In this document: positions 44,135-54,417 of the stretch, in pieces
How the letters are laid out: each line of letters starts with the position of its first letter
Position numbering within the stretch: the first letter of the stretch is position 1
Assembly (NCBI RefSeq): GCF_025376885.1
Contig: NZ_JAHUBR010000001.1
Span: 1,860,001 to 1,924,000 of the forward strand
DNA: 64,000 nucleotides
Origin: Pseudoruegeria sp. SHC-113
GTDB lineage: Bacteria > Pseudomonadota > Alphaproteobacteria > Rhodobacterales > Rhodobacteraceae
Direction of reading: 5' to 3'
Notes under the pieces: generated by a model
What the model was told of the DNA's origin: nothing
Database searches by the model: none
The model's input: only the letters and a program-made list of their open reading frames with translations
Program-made: the position numbers and the translations under genes

Positions 44135-45040
44135 ATGGCGCATGATTGGGATGATTTCCGGTATTTCCTCGCACTTTCTCGGGCCTCCTCCACGGTCGAG
44201 GCCGCGCGCAAGCTTGAGGTGACGCACCAGACGGTCTCCCGGCGGATTGCGGCGCTGGAAACGCGGCTGAACATGCGGCTCGTGGATCGCGACGGGCTGG
44301 CCCTGCGGCTCACCCCGCGCGGGCGGGATCTGGCTGAGCGTGTGGCGGAGATGGAGACGCTCTCGCATTCCATCGCCCAAATGGCGCGCCATGCCAATGA
44401 GAAGGTCGAGGGTCGGGTGCGGATCACCACGGCGGACGGGCCGCTCAAGATCATGGTGATGCCGGTGCTCGAAAAGCTGATGGACGCTTTTCCCGACATC
44501 ACGCTCGACATCATCGCCGATACCGAATTGGTGGACGTGGGCTCGGGCTTTGTCGATTTCGCGATCCGCTATACGTCGAACCCCGATGAGGATCTGATTG
44601 GCCAGAAGGTCGCTCCCGTGGCGATCATGCCCGTGGGCAGCCCGGCTTTGATGGAAGCCTTTGACGCCGGCGCACGGGGCGAGCGCAGCCTGCCGCGCGT
44701 GCCGGTGGTGACGTTTCTGAGCAATGGCGAGGGCCTGCCGGATTGGGCCTGCGATAAGGTCCACCCCGAAAGCCCGGTGCATCGTGTGAGCAACATCGAC
44801 GCGCTGATCACCTTCGTGCAGGCCGGGCGCGCTGTGGGCCTGTTGCCGTGGTTCGTGGCCACGCAGATTCCGGGTGTGCAGCGCAGCCGGGCGGTGGCGA
44901 CGCAGTTTCCCATCGATCTCTGGTTGCTGACCAACGCCGAAGTGCGCCGCAGCGAGAAGCTGCGCGCCATCCGGCAGGTGCTCTTTCGCGAGCTATCCGC
45001 ACTGGCCCCGCTGGTGTCGGGCGAGGCGAAAGCGGCCTGA
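44135..45040 (+). CDS. LysR-family transcriptional regulator
   Basis: 301-residue LysR-type regulator. N-terminal winged helix-turn-helix (about 5-65) with FRYFLALSRASSTVEAARKL and VTHQTVSRRIAALETRLNMRL; C-terminal effector-binding fold from about 90 (GRVRITTADGPLKIMVMPVLEKLMDAFPDI, VDFAIRYTSNPDEDLIGQKV). No divergent target gene lies nearby: the neighbour to the left is co-oriented DUF2189 and to the right a convergent bactofilin. Ligand and targets cannot be inferred. Confidence 0.92.
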   Translation: MAHDWDDFRYFLALSRASSTVEAARKLEVTHQTVSRRIAALETRLNMRLVDRDGLALRLTPRGRDLAERVAEMETLSHSIAQMARHANEKVEGRVRITTADGPLKIMVMPVLEKLMDAFPDITLDIIADTELVDVGSGFVDFAIRYTSNPDEDLIGQKVAPVAIMPVGSPALMEAFDAGARGERSLPRVPVVTFLSNGEGLPDWACDKVHPESPVHRVSNIDALITFVQAGRAVGLLPWFVATQIPGVQRSRAVATQFPIDLWLLTNAEVRRSEKLRAIRQVLFRELSALAPLVSGEAKAA

Positions 45041-45172
45041 CGGTTTTCGAACCTACATTGTTCAAAGGTCACGCCCGGCGTTGAGCCGGGCAGCCCCCGG
45101 CCGCCCCCACGGGCGGGGGCTTTCAGCCCGCCACCCGCGGCCGGGAACCGCCCTTCGTGCATAGTCCGAACG

Positions 45173-45198
45173 AAAAAAGGCGCCTCAAGGGCGCCTTT
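45173..45198 (-). terminator. Terminator of the bactofilin/M23 operon
   Basis: On the minus strand a perfect 9-base stem AAAGGCGCC / GGCGCCTTT with a five-base loop, ending in a run of T; 25 bases after the bactofilin stop. Confidence 0.85.
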
Positions 45199-45223
45199 CT
45201 CAATTCTGAACCGAGCTTGTGGC

Positions 45224-45709
45224 TTAAGCCTGCGGAGCCGCCGGCTTCTTCGGCGCGCCGCCACCCAGCGGATCGTCCTGCCGCTGCACGGAGCCTTCGA
45301 AATGCGCGCCGCTCTCGATGGCGATCGTCTTGTGGATGATGTCGCCTTCCACACGCGCGGTGGAGGTCAGGCGCACTTTCAGGCCGCGCACGCGGCCGAT
45401 GATGCGGCCATGCACCACGACGTCATCGGCAACCACTTCACCCTTCACGGTGGCGGATTCGCCCACGGTGAGCAGATGCGCGCGGATATCGCCCTCGACA
45501 GTGCCTTCGACATTGATGTCGCCGGTCGTCTTGAGGTTGCCGACCACGGTCAGGTCAGCGGACAGCGAAGAGGCGGGCGGCTTGGCTTTGGGCGGCGCGG
45601 CCTTCACATCGGTGGTCGGTTTGGTCACCGGGGCTTCCGGTGCCTTCGGCTTTTCAGCCTCCGCGCCGGGCTTCGCGCCGGCCTCATTGATCCTGCTTTT
45701 AGAAAACAT
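45224..45709 (-). CDS. Bactofilin
   Basis: 161-residue cytoskeletal beta-helix protein that polymerises without nucleotide. The central core (about 48-135) shows the repeating pattern DLTVVGNLKTTGDINVEGTV, IRAHLLTVGESATVKGEVVAD, VVVHGRIIGRVRG and ARVEGDIIHKTIAIESGAHFEG. The proline/lysine/alanine-rich tails at both ends are disordered, as usual. Its start overlaps the M23 peptidase gene by 11 bases, so the two are cotranscribed. In other bacteria bactofilins position M23 hydrolases to shape the wall. Confidence 0.93.
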   Translation of the reverse strand: MFSKSRINEAGAKPGAEAEKPKAPEAPVTKPTTDVKAAPPKAKPPASSLSADLTVVGNLKTTGDINVEGTVEGDIRAHLLTVGESATVKGEVVADDVVVHGRIIGRVRGLKVRLTSTARVEGDIIHKTIAIESGAHFEGSVQRQDDPLGGGAPKKPAAPQA

Positions 45710-47066
45710 CTCTGGCTGCCTTGATATAATTCATCGGGTTGACCGGCTTGCCGCCCACACGGACTTCGTAGTGCAGATGGGTGCCGGTAGAACGTCCGGA
45801 GTTCCCCATGTCGCCGATGCGATCACCGCGGGAGACTCTTTGGCCCTTAGACACGCGTATTTTTGCCATATGGGCGTAACGGGTTTCAATGCCAAACTCG
45901 TGTTGGATCTTCACGAGCCGCCCATAACCGGACTGCCAGCCGGCGTGAATCACCACACCATCGCCCGTGGCGTAGATCGGCGTGCCGTAGGAGGCGGCGA
46001 AATCGGTGCCGTTGTGCATCCGGCCCCAGCGCGGGCCGAAGCCCGAGGTGAAGCGGAAGGCCGATTTCACCGGTACGTCAAACGGCGCCTTGGAGGCGGC
46101 GATGCGGTAGATGTTCATCTCGTCCAGCCGCTCAAGGATCGAATTGGCGCGCATGCCTTCGGCCACGTCCTCTTCGCCGTCGGTCACGGTGAACTCCAGC
46201 GGGGTGAGCGGGCCGCCCTGGCCCGAGTAGCCGCGGCGCACCTGATCGATCAGGTTGTCCACGTTCAGCCCGGCGTTGCGGAACATCTTGTCCATCGGCG
46301 CGATGGAGACGGTCATCGCCTCTTCAAGCTTGGAGAAGATCAGATCGTTGCGCTCATCCTTGAGGCGGGATTCCAGACGCAGCTCGGCGATGTAATCATC
46401 CGCGTCGGTGGCATAAGCCTGCATGTGATCGCGTTCCGAAGCCGTATCGCGCAGCGCTTCGGAGAGGAAAGCCACGGTGTTCTCCACCTCGGCCAGACGG
46501 TGCGTCTCGGGCTCGGCGGCCTCGGTCTCAGCGAGTGCGAGTTGCAGCTCTTCGGCGGCCTTGCGCGCCAGATCGCGTTCCTTGATCGCGTCGCGCAGGG
46601 TGGTCTGCACCACCTCAAGCCCGGTTTCCACCTCGCGCCGCTTGTCTTCACTCGCCAGCAGGCGCTCCTGCATGTCGGAGATCTCTTCCAGCGCCACGCT
46701 GAAGCGCATGTGCGCGCTGGCGGCTTCCTGGGCGCGCATGTCACGCTCGGCGGAGAGCTTGTTGAGCTGGGCTTCATACATGAACTGATCGCGTTTGACC
46801 TGTTCGCGGATGTTGCCCGAACTAAGCGAGTCCATCAGCAGGATCGAGGTGGCTACCAAAGTCCAGGCACCCACGGCGGTGACACCGACAAGGGCGATCA
46901 ACTGGGTGCTAGAGCGCAGCCGGATGAAGCGTGTTTCCGTATCAGAGCGCAGAAAGAGACGCCGCTCGGGCAGCCGCTTTTCCAACGCCAAGTGAAGCTT
47001 GTGCAAAAGTGCAGACGCCAATGGTCCGTTAGCCCCTGTGTTATCCCCGTTTTCGACCGGCGCCAT
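45699..47066 (-). CDS. M23-family peptidoglycan endopeptidase with coiled coil
   Basis: 455-residue bitopic protein. Short cytoplasmic N-terminus, membrane helix about 53-78 (LIALVGVTAVGAWTLVATSI), long periplasmic coiled coil to about 260 (FMYEAQLNKLSAERDMRAQE, LRDAIKERDLARKAAEELQL), then a C-terminal LytM domain with SGFGPRWGRMHNGTDFAASY (His and Asp zinc ligands) and GTHLHYEVRVGGKPVNP (HxH). All zinc ligands look intact, so it is probably active. The start is taken as ATG 47066; a TTG 54 bases earlier is less likely. It is in an operon with bactofilin. Confidence 0.9.
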   Translation of the reverse strand: MAPVENGDNTGANGPLASALLHKLHLALEKRLPERRLFLRSDTETRFIRLRSSTQLIALVGVTAVGAWTLVATSILLMDSLSSGNIREQVKRDQFMYEAQLNKLSAERDMRAQEAASAHMRFSVALEEISDMQERLLASEDKRREVETGLEVVQTTLRDAIKERDLARKAAEELQLALAETEAAEPETHRLAEVENTVAFLSEALRDTASERDHMQAYATDADDYIAELRLESRLKDERNDLIFSKLEEAMTVSIAPMDKMFRNAGLNVDNLIDQVRRGYSGQGGPLTPLEFTVTDGEEDVAEGMRANSILERLDEMNIYRIAASKAPFDVPVKSAFRFTSGFGPRWGRMHNGTDFAASYGTPIYATGDGVVIHAGWQSGYGRLVKIQHEFGIETRYAHMAKIRVSKGQRVSRGDRIGDMGNSGRSTGTHLHYEVRVGGKPVNPMNYIKAARDVF

Positions 47067-47234
47067 GTCCCCAGCGCGCGTGGTCAAGGGATGCTTAACG
47101 GGGGGCTTTCCATGCTGCAAACTTTTTTGGCGAAAGGTGGCGGAGGAGCGCGTAAGCCTTGCCGGTGTCGGCGAAAAACCGCCGAAAGGCTCGCTAGGCT
47201 CGTGCTTAATCGCTGGGCAAGGCCGCTGTGCGGC

Positions 47235-48068
47235 CTAGCCGGGCCTGCGGTCCCAGCTGTTGTCGGCCAGTGGCCAGTAGAAATCCGGCGGCAAGCCCGC
47301 GTCCGCGCGTTTTTCCTCGTTGAAGGGCGGCTTCAGCGCGCCGTGGAAATAGGTCTGCACGAGGCGGTGAAACTCTTCCTTCGGGTCCAGCTCATGGCGG
47401 CCACAAAGGAAATGGAACCACTTCGAGCCATAGGCCACATGGCTCACTTCCTCGGCGTAGATCACCTCCAGCGCGGCGACGGCATCTGCAGCCTTGGCAG
47501 TGCGGAAAATCTCGATCATGCCGGGCGTCACGTCGAGCCCGCGCGCCTCCAGAACCATCGGCACCACCGCCAGCCGTCCCATCAGATCCTCGGCCGTGTC
47601 CTCGGCTGCGCGCCACATGCCCGCATGGGCGGGCAGCGCACCGTAATGGCTGCCTATTGCTTCAAGACAGTCGCACATCAGGTTGAAATGCTTGGATTCC
47701 TCATCCGCTGCCGCCACCCAGTCGTCGAAGAAGCCGATGGGCATCGGCACATGGGAAAACCGGGCGATGATGTCCCAGTGCAGATCGACGGCGTTCAGCT
47801 CGATATGGGCCACAGCATGCAAAAGCGCCTGCCGCCCGGCCTCACTGCCGGGGCGGCGGCGCGGTACGTCGCGCGGGGAAAGCAGCTCGGGCTTTTCGGG
47901 CCGTGCGGGCTGCAGGGGCGGCGTGGCGGTGCCGATCTCAAGTGGCGTGCCCGCCTTGCGCGCGGCGAACCACGCGGCGGCATGGGCCCGGCTCAGGGCT
48001 GTCTTCTCGCGCCCGTCGGCGGTGGTCAGAACCTCCACCGCCCGCTGCGCCAGGGAAAGCCCGCTCAC
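47235..48068 (-). CDS. DUF455 ferritin-like protein
   Basis: 277-residue predicted di-metal helical-bundle protein. Metal-ligand motifs are QALLHAVAHIELNAVDLHWD (E-x-x-H-like) and DEESKHFNLMCDCLEAIGSHYG in the first pair, and MVLEARGLDVTP with YAEEVSHVAYGSKWFHFLC in the second, giving the paired Glu and Glu-x-x-His pattern of ferritin-like proteins. Function unknown; tRNA hydroxylase-like or oxygenase chemistry has been suggested for the fold. It overlaps bcp by four bases. A perfect GC hairpin (47220-47236) sits at the stop codon but has no T tract. Confidence 0.85.
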   Translation of the reverse strand: MSGLSLAQRAVEVLTTADGREKTALSRAHAAAWFAARKAGTPLEIGTATPPLQPARPEKPELLSPRDVPRRRPGSEAGRQALLHAVAHIELNAVDLHWDIIARFSHVPMPIGFFDDWVAAADEESKHFNLMCDCLEAIGSHYGALPAHAGMWRAAEDTAEDLMGRLAVVPMVLEARGLDVTPGMIEIFRTAKAADAVAALEVIYAEEVSHVAYGSKWFHFLCGRHELDPKEEFHRLVQTYFHGALKPPFNEEKRADAGLPPDFYWPLADNSWDRRPG

Positions 48069-48526
48069 AGCGCCTTGACCGCCTCGAGCACCGCCTCCAC
48101 ATGGCCGGGCACTTTCACCTTCGGCCAGACCTGCCGGATCACGCCGTCGCCATCGATCAGGAAGGTGGTGCGCACGATGCCGAAGTACGTCTTGCCGTAC
48201 ATCTGCTTTTCCTGCCAGACGCCGTAGGTCTCACAGACATCGCCTTCCGCATCCGATAGCAGCGTCACCGAAAGCCCGTGTTTGGCAGCGAATTTCGCGT
48301 GTTTGGCCACGGTATCCTTGGAGACGCCCAGCACCTTTGCGCCGGCGGCCTCGAATTCGGCCTCCGCCTCGGTGAAGCCGATCGCTTGCTTGGTGCAGCC
48401 TGAGGTGTCGTCCTTGGGGTAGAAATAGAGCACCACGGGCTGGCCCTTGAGGTCTGACAGCGTGACCTCGCTGCCTGTGCCGTCGGGAAGGGTGAAATTG
48501 GGTGCCTTTTCGCCGATATCGGGCAT
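48065..48526 (-). CDS. bcp: Thioredoxin-dependent peroxiredoxin (Bcp/PrxQ)
   Basis: 153-residue thiol peroxidase that reduces hydrogen and organic peroxides. The core is PDIGEKAPNFTLPDGTGSEV, LYFYPKDDTSGCTKQAIGF with peroxidatic Cys44, and VRTTFLIDGDGVIRQVW. In E. coli-type Bcp the resolving cysteine is five residues after Cys44; here that residue is Ile49. Cys98 in DAEGDVCETYGVW could resolve instead. Start ATG 48526. It is upstream of DUF455 with an ATGA overlap. Confidence 0.94.
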   Translation of the reverse strand: MPDIGEKAPNFTLPDGTGSEVTLSDLKGQPVVLYFYPKDDTSGCTKQAIGFTEAEAEFEAAGAKVLGVSKDTVAKHAKFAAKHGLSVTLLSDAEGDVCETYGVWQEKQMYGKTYFGIVRTTFLIDGDGVIRQVWPKVKVPGHVEAVLEAVKAL

Positions 48527-48642
48527 GGGATTGCGCTCCTGCTGGTGTTGCTCAGGGGAATGGTTTTAGTGCAATCCTAGGGAAGATAAAGCACTCTGGC
48601 GCAAAGCCAGCGGGAATGGCGCATGTCACGGGGCGGGCAGGG

Positions 48643-51600
48643 ATGACGGAAACAGACGGCCAGACGCGCCGAAGCCGCAGGCGGGGGCTTGTGCTCAGCC
48701 TGCTGGGCGGTTGCGTTTTGCTGCTTGCGGGGGCTGTGATTTTGATCACCGTTCTGGCCAGCAGCCATCAGGCGCTCACCGCGCCGGGCTGGCTGAAATC
48801 CCGCATCGAGGCCCGCATCAACGGGGTAACAGAGCGCATCGATCTTGGCTTTGAGGGCGTCGGCGTGCTGATCAATGCCCGTGGCGAACCCACGGCGCTG
48901 CTGCGCGAGGTGACGCTGCGCGACACTGCCGGCACCGAGATCGCGCAGGTCGGGCGGATCGCGCTATCCATCGCGCCGCGTGCCGCGCTTTCAGGGAGCG
49001 TTGTGCCCACGGGGCTGGTGATCGAAGACACGCGGCTTCTGCTGCAACGGGGCGCGGATGGGCGCTTCAACCTCGATTTCGGCGCGCCCGGCGGGCAGGC
49101 GCTGGTGTTTGACGATCTGCCCGGCATGGTGGACGCGCTGGAAGCGCTGCTGGACACGCAGGGGCTGGCCCGTGTGGAGCGCGCCGAGGCGAAAGGCATT
49201 TCCCTGCGCTTCGAGGACGCCCTGCGCGGCGTCATCAGCGAGGCGGACGCCGGCCGCGTGGCGCTTAACCGGGGCGCGGAAGGCCTTGAGGCCGAGGCCA
49301 GCCTGAAGCTGCCCGGCTACGGCGGCGCTCAGGCGGATCTGGCGCTGACCGCGCGCACGAAATCCGACAGCGCCGAGGCCGCTTTCACCCTCGCGCTCTC
49401 CAATGTGGACGCCCGCTTTCTGGCCGCCCATGAGCCCATCGCGGCCTTCCTCACCGGCGTGGATGCGCCGGTGTCCCTCACCGCCGCCATCGGCTTCACG
49501 CCGGAGGGGGCCTTCACCGATCTCTCCGGCACGCTGGAGATCGGCGCGGGCAAGCTGCAGCCCAACCCGGCCACGGCGCCTGTCAGCCTGCAGGCCGCCC
49601 GCGCCGAGCTGCGCTATGATTTCGCCCGCGCGATGTTTGCCGTGGAGGCGCTGCAGCTGCGCTCCGACGCGCTTAAGGCCTCCGGTGCGGGCAAGGCCTA
49701 CCTGAAAGACTGGGAGAATGGCGTGCCAAAGGCGCTCGTGGCCCAGCTTGCGCTCACCGGCGTGGAGAGCCCCGGCGGCGATCTCTTTGCTGAACCGCTG
49801 GCCTTCGCCGATGCCTCTGTGGATCTGCATTTCCGCTTCTCGCCTTTCCTGATCCGCGTCGGGCAGGCCACGCTGTTTGACGGCGAAACCCGCCTGCAGG
49901 CCAAGGGGCGCGCCGAGGCCAAGGCGGACGGCTGGCATGTGGCGCTGGATGCGCAGGCCGACAGGCTCTCGACCGATGCGCTCGTGCGCTACTGGCCGCT
50001 GTCGCTGCGTGCCAAGACGCGCAACTGGATGGTGAACAACCTGCGCGGCGGCACGGGCTTCAATGGCCGCGTCGCCCTGCGTCTTGCGCCCGGCACGGAT
50101 CCGGTGGCGAGCCTTGCGTTCGAATATGAAGGGGCGGAGGTGAATTTCCTGCCCAACTACCCGCCGATTTCTGCCGCGCGCGGCTATGGGCAGATCGACG
50201 GGCCGAGCTTTGCCATCCATATCACCGAGGGCGAGGTGCGCGAGGGGGCGCGTGTGGCCGATGTCTCGGGCAGCAGTTTTCGCATCAGAGATATGCGCAT
50301 TCGGCCCAGCATCGGGCAGGTGGATCTGAAGGCCGAGGCCGATCTGGGCGATCTTCTGCACCTGCTGGATCTGCGCCCCCTGCGCCTGATCTCCCGCGCC
50401 GGGCGGCAGCCGGATCTGGCCGAGGGGCTGGCCCATGCCGAGGCGCAGCTTGTCTTGCCGCTCAGCAAGGAGACGCGCGGGCCGGACGTGGATTTCACCG
50501 TGACGGGCCAGATCGAAGAGGTCCGCAGCGAGGCTCTGGTGCCGGGGCGCGTGCTCTCGGCCCCGGTGATGGATGTGGCCGTGGACGCAGACTCGATCCG
50601 CATCGGCGGCGCGGGCGATCTGGACGGCGTGGGGTTCAACGCGCTCTGGCGGCAGCCGCTGGGCGCGGCGTTCAAGGAAGGCAGCTCGGTCACCGGGGTG
50701 CTCGATCTCTCGCCGCAATTGGCCGAGAGCTTCCGCATCGGTCTGCCGCCCGAGGCGTTTTCCGGCAAGGCGCAGGGGCGGATGGAGATTGCCCTCCGTC
50801 CGGAAGAGCCGCCAAGTTTTGCGCTGGAGGCCGATCTGGCCGGGCTTGGCCTGAACATCGCCGCCCTTGGCTGGCGCAAGGCTCCCGGCGCGGACGGCCA
50901 GCTTCGGATGGAAGGGGCCTTCTCCACGCCACCCGCCATTGACCTGATCGCGCTGGATGCAGCGGGGCTATCGCTGTCCGGCAACGTTGCCTTACGCCCG
51001 GACGGCAGCCTCAGCCGCGCTGTTTTCGACGAGCTCAGCCTTGGCAACTGGCTGAAAACACGCGCGGAACTGCGCGGGCGGGATCAGGGGCAGACCCCGG
51101 CACTCTCCCTCACCGGGAGCCTCTTGGATCTGCGCCGCGCGGCCTTGCCTGAAGGCAGCGGCAACGGCGGCGGCGCGCCCGTGAACGTGGCGATGGACCG
51201 GCTACAGATCGCGGGCGATATCTACCTGAGCGCGTTCCGCGGCCAGTTCGGCGCGGGCGAGGGGGCAGGGCGCTTCACCGGGCGGCTCAACGGCGTCGCG
51301 CCTGTCACCGGCCAGCAGATCACCACGCCTGCCGGGGTGGGCTATGATCTTGTGGCGGCGGATGGCGGCGCGGTGCTGGCCGCGCTTGGCGTGCTGAAGA
51401 ACGCCAATTCCGACGGGCTGGAAATCCGCCTGCGCTCGCGTGCGCAAGCGGGCCACTATGACGGCACGCTGCGCATGGGCAAGCTGCGCCTGCGTGGCGC
51501 GCCGGCGCTGGCCGAGATGCTGGGCGCGGTCAGCGTGGTGGGCCTGCTGGATCAACTCAACGGCAATGGCATCGTCTTTGACGAGGTGGAGGGGGAATTC

Positions 51601-51909
51601 GTCTTGACGCCGGAGCGGCTGGTGATCACACGGGGCAGCGCGGTTGGGGCCTCGATGGGGATCTCGATCGATGGCACCTATGCGTTTGCGGAGAAACAGA
51701 TGGATTTCCAAGGGGTTGTCTCGCCCGTCTATCTTGTCAACTCGGTCGGTGCGGCGCTGACGCGTCGTGGCGAGGGGCTGTTTGGCTTCTCCTACCGGCT
51801 CATCGGCCCGGTCAGCGCACCGCGCACGCAGGTGAACCCGCTGTCGCTGCTCACGCCGGGCATGTTCCGCGATATTTTCCGCCGCCCGCCGCCGGAGGTG
51901 TCCGAATGA
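48643..51909 (+). CDS. YhdP/AsmA-like protein
   Basis: 1088-residue membrane-anchored periplasmic protein. One N-terminal helix (about 18-42, [20 protein letters not shown]) is followed by a very long beta-rich body of repeating amphipathic strands, ending in the AsmA-like C-terminal motif ([40 protein letters not shown]). This shape fits the bridge-like lipid-transport proteins (AsmA/YhdP/TamB) that connect inner and outer membrane. The ATG at 48643 is chosen because it precedes the membrane helix by a normal distance. Its stop overlaps queA by four bases. Confidence 0.82.
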   Translation: MTETDGQTRRSRRRGLVLSLLGGCVLLLAGAVILITVLASSHQALTAPGWLKSRIEARINGVTERIDLGFEGVGVLINARGEPTALLREVTLRDTAGTEIAQVGRIALSIAPRAALSGSVVPTGLVIEDTRLLLQRGADGRFNLDFGAPGGQALVFDDLPGMVDALEALLDTQGLARVERAEAKGISLRFEDALRGVISEADAGRVALNRGAEGLEAEASLKLPGYGGAQADLALTARTKSDSAEAAFTLALSNVDARFLAAHEPIAAFLTGVDAPVSLTAAIGFTPEGAFTDLSGTLEIGAGKLQPNPATAPVSLQAARAELRYDFARAMFAVEALQLRSDALKASGAGKAYLKDWENGVPKALVAQLALTGVESPGGDLFAEPLAFADASVDLHFRFSPFLIRVGQATLFDGETRLQAKGRAEAKADGWHVALDAQADRLSTDALVRYWPLSLRAKTRNWMVNNLRGGTGFNGRVALRLAPGTDPVASLAFEYEGAEVNFLPNYPPISAARGYGQIDGPSFAIHITEGEVREGARVADVSGSSFRIRDMRIRPSIGQVDLKAEADLGDLLHLLDLRPLRLISRAGRQPDLAEGLAHAEAQLVLPLSKETRGPDVDFTVTGQIEEVRSEALVPGRVLSAPVMDVAVDADSIRIGGAGDLDGVGFNALWRQPLGAAFKEGSSVTGVLDLSPQLAESFRIGLPPEAFSGKAQGRMEIALRPEEPPSFALEADLAGLGLNIAALGWRKAPGADGQLRMEGAFSTPPAIDLIALDAAGLSLSGNVALRPDGSLSRAVFDELSLGNWLKTRAELRGRDQGQTPALSLTGSLLDLRRAALPEGSGNGGGAPVNVAMDRLQIAGDIYLSAFRGQFGAGEGAGRFTGRLNGVAPVTGQQITTPAGVGYDLVAADGGAVLAALGVLKNANSDGLEIRLRSRAQAGHYDGTLRMGKLRLRGAPALAEMLGAVSVVGLLDQLNGNGIVFDEVEGEFVLTPERLVITRGSAVGASMGISIDGTYAFAEKQMDFQGVVSPVYLVNSVGAALTRRGEGLFGFSYRLIGPVSAPRTQVNPLSLLTPGMFRDIFRRPPPEVSE

Positions 51910-52976
51910 CCCAGAGCCTGAAGCTGAGCGATTTCGATTTCGATCTGCCGGACGATCTGATCGCCACACGGCCCGCCGTGCCACGCACCTCTGCGCGGCT
52001 GCTGCAGGCCACGGCCAGCCAGACGCTGGACCGCCACGTCTTTGATCTGCCCAGGATCCTGCGCCCCGGCGACAGGCTGGTGCTGAACGACACCAAGGTG
52101 ATCCCGGCGCGGCTCGAAGGCCTGCGCCACCGCGACAGCGCGCAAGGGCCGGTGGCGGCGCGCATCTCGGTGACGCTGCTGGAGCCGCGCGCCGATGGCA
52201 CATGGCTGGCGCTGATCAAGCCGCTCAAGAAACTCGCCGTGGGCGAAAGCATCCTGTTCGGCGATCTGCTCGCCGCGCGGCTGGTGGAGAAGAGCGAGGG
52301 CGAAGCGCTTCTGGCCTTTGATCGCACCGGCGAGGATTTCGACGCTGCACTGCAGGCCGTCGGCGCCATGCCGCTGCCGCCCTATATCGCCGCGAAACGC
52401 GCAGCCGACGCGCAGGACAAGGTGGATTACCAGACGGTCTGGGCGAAGAACTCAGGGGCCGTGGCCGCGCCCACAGCCTCGCTCCACTTTGATGATGCGC
52501 TGCTGGCCGACCTCGCGGCGATCGGCGTGGGCTTCACCCATGTCACGCTGCATGTGGGCGCGGGCACTTTCCTGCCGGTGAAGGTCGATGACGTGAGTCA
52601 GCACAAGATGCATTCCGAATGGGGCGCGGTTTCGGAGCAGGCTGCGAGCGAGATCGCCGAGACCCGCGCGCAAGGCGGCCGCGTGATCCCCGTGGGCACC
52701 ACCGCGCTGCGCCTGATCGAAACGGCGGCGCGCGACGCGGGCGAAGTGCGCGCTTGGGAGGGGCCGACGGATATTTTCATCACGCCGGGCTTTGCCTTCA
52801 AGGCCACGGATGCGCTGATGACGAACTTCCACCTGCCCAAATCCACGCTGATGATGCTCGTCTCTGCCCTGATGGGGATGGAGCGCATGAAAGCGATTTA
52901 CAGCCACGCCATTTCCCATCACTACCGCTTTTTCTCCTACGGCGATTCGTCGCTGTTGTGCCCCAACGAGCCCTGA
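51906..52976 (+). CDS. queA: S-adenosylmethionine:tRNA ribosyltransferase-isomerase
   Basis: Transfers the ribosyl part of SAM to preQ1-tRNA to form epoxyqueuosine. The 356 residues have normal length and motifs: [79 protein letters not shown] and [29 protein letters not shown]. Start overlaps the YhdP-like stop (ATGA). Works in the same pathway as tgt at 14987. Confidence 0.97.
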   Translation: MTQSLKLSDFDFDLPDDLIATRPAVPRTSARLLQATASQTLDRHVFDLPRILRPGDRLVLNDTKVIPARLEGLRHRDSAQGPVAARISVTLLEPRADGTWLALIKPLKKLAVGESILFGDLLAARLVEKSEGEALLAFDRTGEDFDAALQAVGAMPLPPYIAAKRAADAQDKVDYQTVWAKNSGAVAAPTASLHFDDALLADLAAIGVGFTHVTLHVGAGTFLPVKVDDVSQHKMHSEWGAVSEQAASEIAETRAQGGRVIPVGTTALRLIETAARDAGEVRAWEGPTDIFITPGFAFKATDALMTNFHLPKSTLMMLVSALMGMERMKAIYSHAISHHYRFFSYGDSSLLCPNEP

Positions 52977-53057
52977 ACCCAAAATTTTCCGTCGTTTTCA
53001 GGCGGTAGACGTGACAGTCTGGATGCCATCCTGAAGGCGACGAAAGGATAAACGATC

Positions 53058-54341
53058 ATGCTACAGGTCCTCAGCCACTCCTGGGCGCTGCTGCTCGGGA
53101 TGCTCCTCCTGATGGTCGGCAACGGCCTGCAGGGCACGCTTCTGGGTGTGCGCGGCGCGATCGAGGGGTTCTCGACCTTCGAGATGTCGATCGTGATGTC
53201 GGCCTACTTCCTTGGCTTTCTTGGCGGCTCCAAGCTGGCGCCGCAATGGATCCGCAGGGTGGGCCACGTGCGCGTCTTCGCCGCCCTCGGTTCGATGATC
53301 TCCGCCGTGCTGATCCTGTATCCGACCTTCGCCCACCCCTGGGCCTGGACGCTGGGCCGCGTGGTGATCGGCTTCTGTTTCTGCGGCGTGTACGTGACGG
53401 CAGAAAGCTGGCTCAACAACGCCGCCAGCAATGAAAACCGCGGAAAGGCGCTGTCGCTCTACATGATCGTGCAGATGGCGGGCATCGTCACCGCACAGGC
53501 CCTGCTGGCCTTTGGCGATCCGGCGGGCTTCATCCTCTTCATCATCCCGTCCGTGCTCGTGTCGATCTCATTCGCGCCGATCCTGCTCTCGATCAGCCCG
53601 ACGCCGGCGTTTGAGACCACGAAAGGCATGTCGCTCAAGGAGCTCTACGGCATCTCACCCCTAGGCTGCGTGGGTATGGCGCTGCTGGGCGGCGTGTTCT
53701 CGGCGCAGTTCGGTATGTCCGCCGTCTACGGCACCGAGGCCGGTCTGACGGTGAAACAGATCTCGCTCTTCGTCTCCGCCATCTACATCGGCGCACTTTT
53801 GCTGCAGTTTCCCATCGGCTGGATCTCGGACCGGATGGACCGCCGTACATTGATCATGATCGTCGCCGCCGTGGGCGGGGCAGGGGCCGTGCTTGGGGTG
53901 CTCTCCGGGGGCAACTTCATCTTGCTGCTGGCCAGCGGCTTCCTGATCGGCGGCACGTCAAACCCGCTGTATGCTCTGCTCATCGCCTATACCAACGACT
54001 TCCTTGAAGTGGAGGACATGGCGGCGGCCTCCGGCGGGTTGCTCTTCATCAACGGTCTGGGCGCGATCATCGGCCCGATCACCACCGGCTGGGTGATGTC
54101 CACCGTCGGCCCCTGGGGCTACTGGGGCATCCTCGCAGGCCTGATGCTGGGCCTCGCAGGCTACGCCGTCTACCGGATGACACAGCGCCCGGCACCTTCC
54201 CAAAGCGAAGACAACGTCTCTTACGCGCCGGTCATGCCGAGCGCCTCGCCCGTGGCCGTTGGCGTGGCGCAGGAGATGTTCATCGAAAGCGCGCAGGAAG
54301 AGGAAAACCACAGCGCGCAAGCCGATGCACCGAAAGGTTAA
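53058..54341 (+). CDS. MFS transporter (YcaD-like)
   Basis: 427-residue major facilitator protein with 12 hydrophobic helices. The start LQVLSHSWALLLGMLLLMVGNGLQGTLL is cut here for space. Other features are the second-helix SAYFLGFLGGSKLAPQWI, the A-motif-like loop GWISDRMDRRTLIM, and a polar C-terminal tail of about 50 residues rich in Glu and Ala (SAQEEENHSAQADAPKG). It resembles YcaD-type permeases. Substrate unknown. Stands alone between queA and DUF924. Confidence 0.85.
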   Translation: MLQVLSHSWALLLGMLLLMVGNGLQGTLLGVRGAIEGFSTFEMSIVMSAYFLGFLGGSKLAPQWIRRVGHVRVFAALGSMISAVLILYPTFAHPWAWTLGRVVIGFCFCGVYVTAESWLNNAASNENRGKALSLYMIVQMAGIVTAQALLAFGDPAGFILFIIPSVLVSISFAPILLSISPTPAFETTKGMSLKELYGISPLGCVGMALLGGVFSAQFGMSAVYGTEAGLTVKQISLFVSAIYIGALLLQFPIGWISDRMDRRTLIMIVAAVGGAGAVLGVLSGGNFILLLASGFLIGGTSNPLYALLIAYTNDFLEVEDMAAASGGLLFINGLGAIIGPITTGWVMSTVGPWGYWGILAGLMLGLAGYAVYRMTQRPAPSQSEDNVSYAPVMPSASPVAVGVAQEMFIESAQEEENHSAQADAPKG

Positions 54342-54417
54342 CGCAAGCCTTGCTAAAGTATGAATAATTTGTAACGATTCCCTTGTCTGGGGGAGACACG
54401 GCAAATGGAGGCCGCAC

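Noticed and set aside
47220-47236. Perfect hairpin at the DUF455 stop as an intrinsic terminator
   Set aside because: No T tract follows on either strand; recorded only as a stem-loop.
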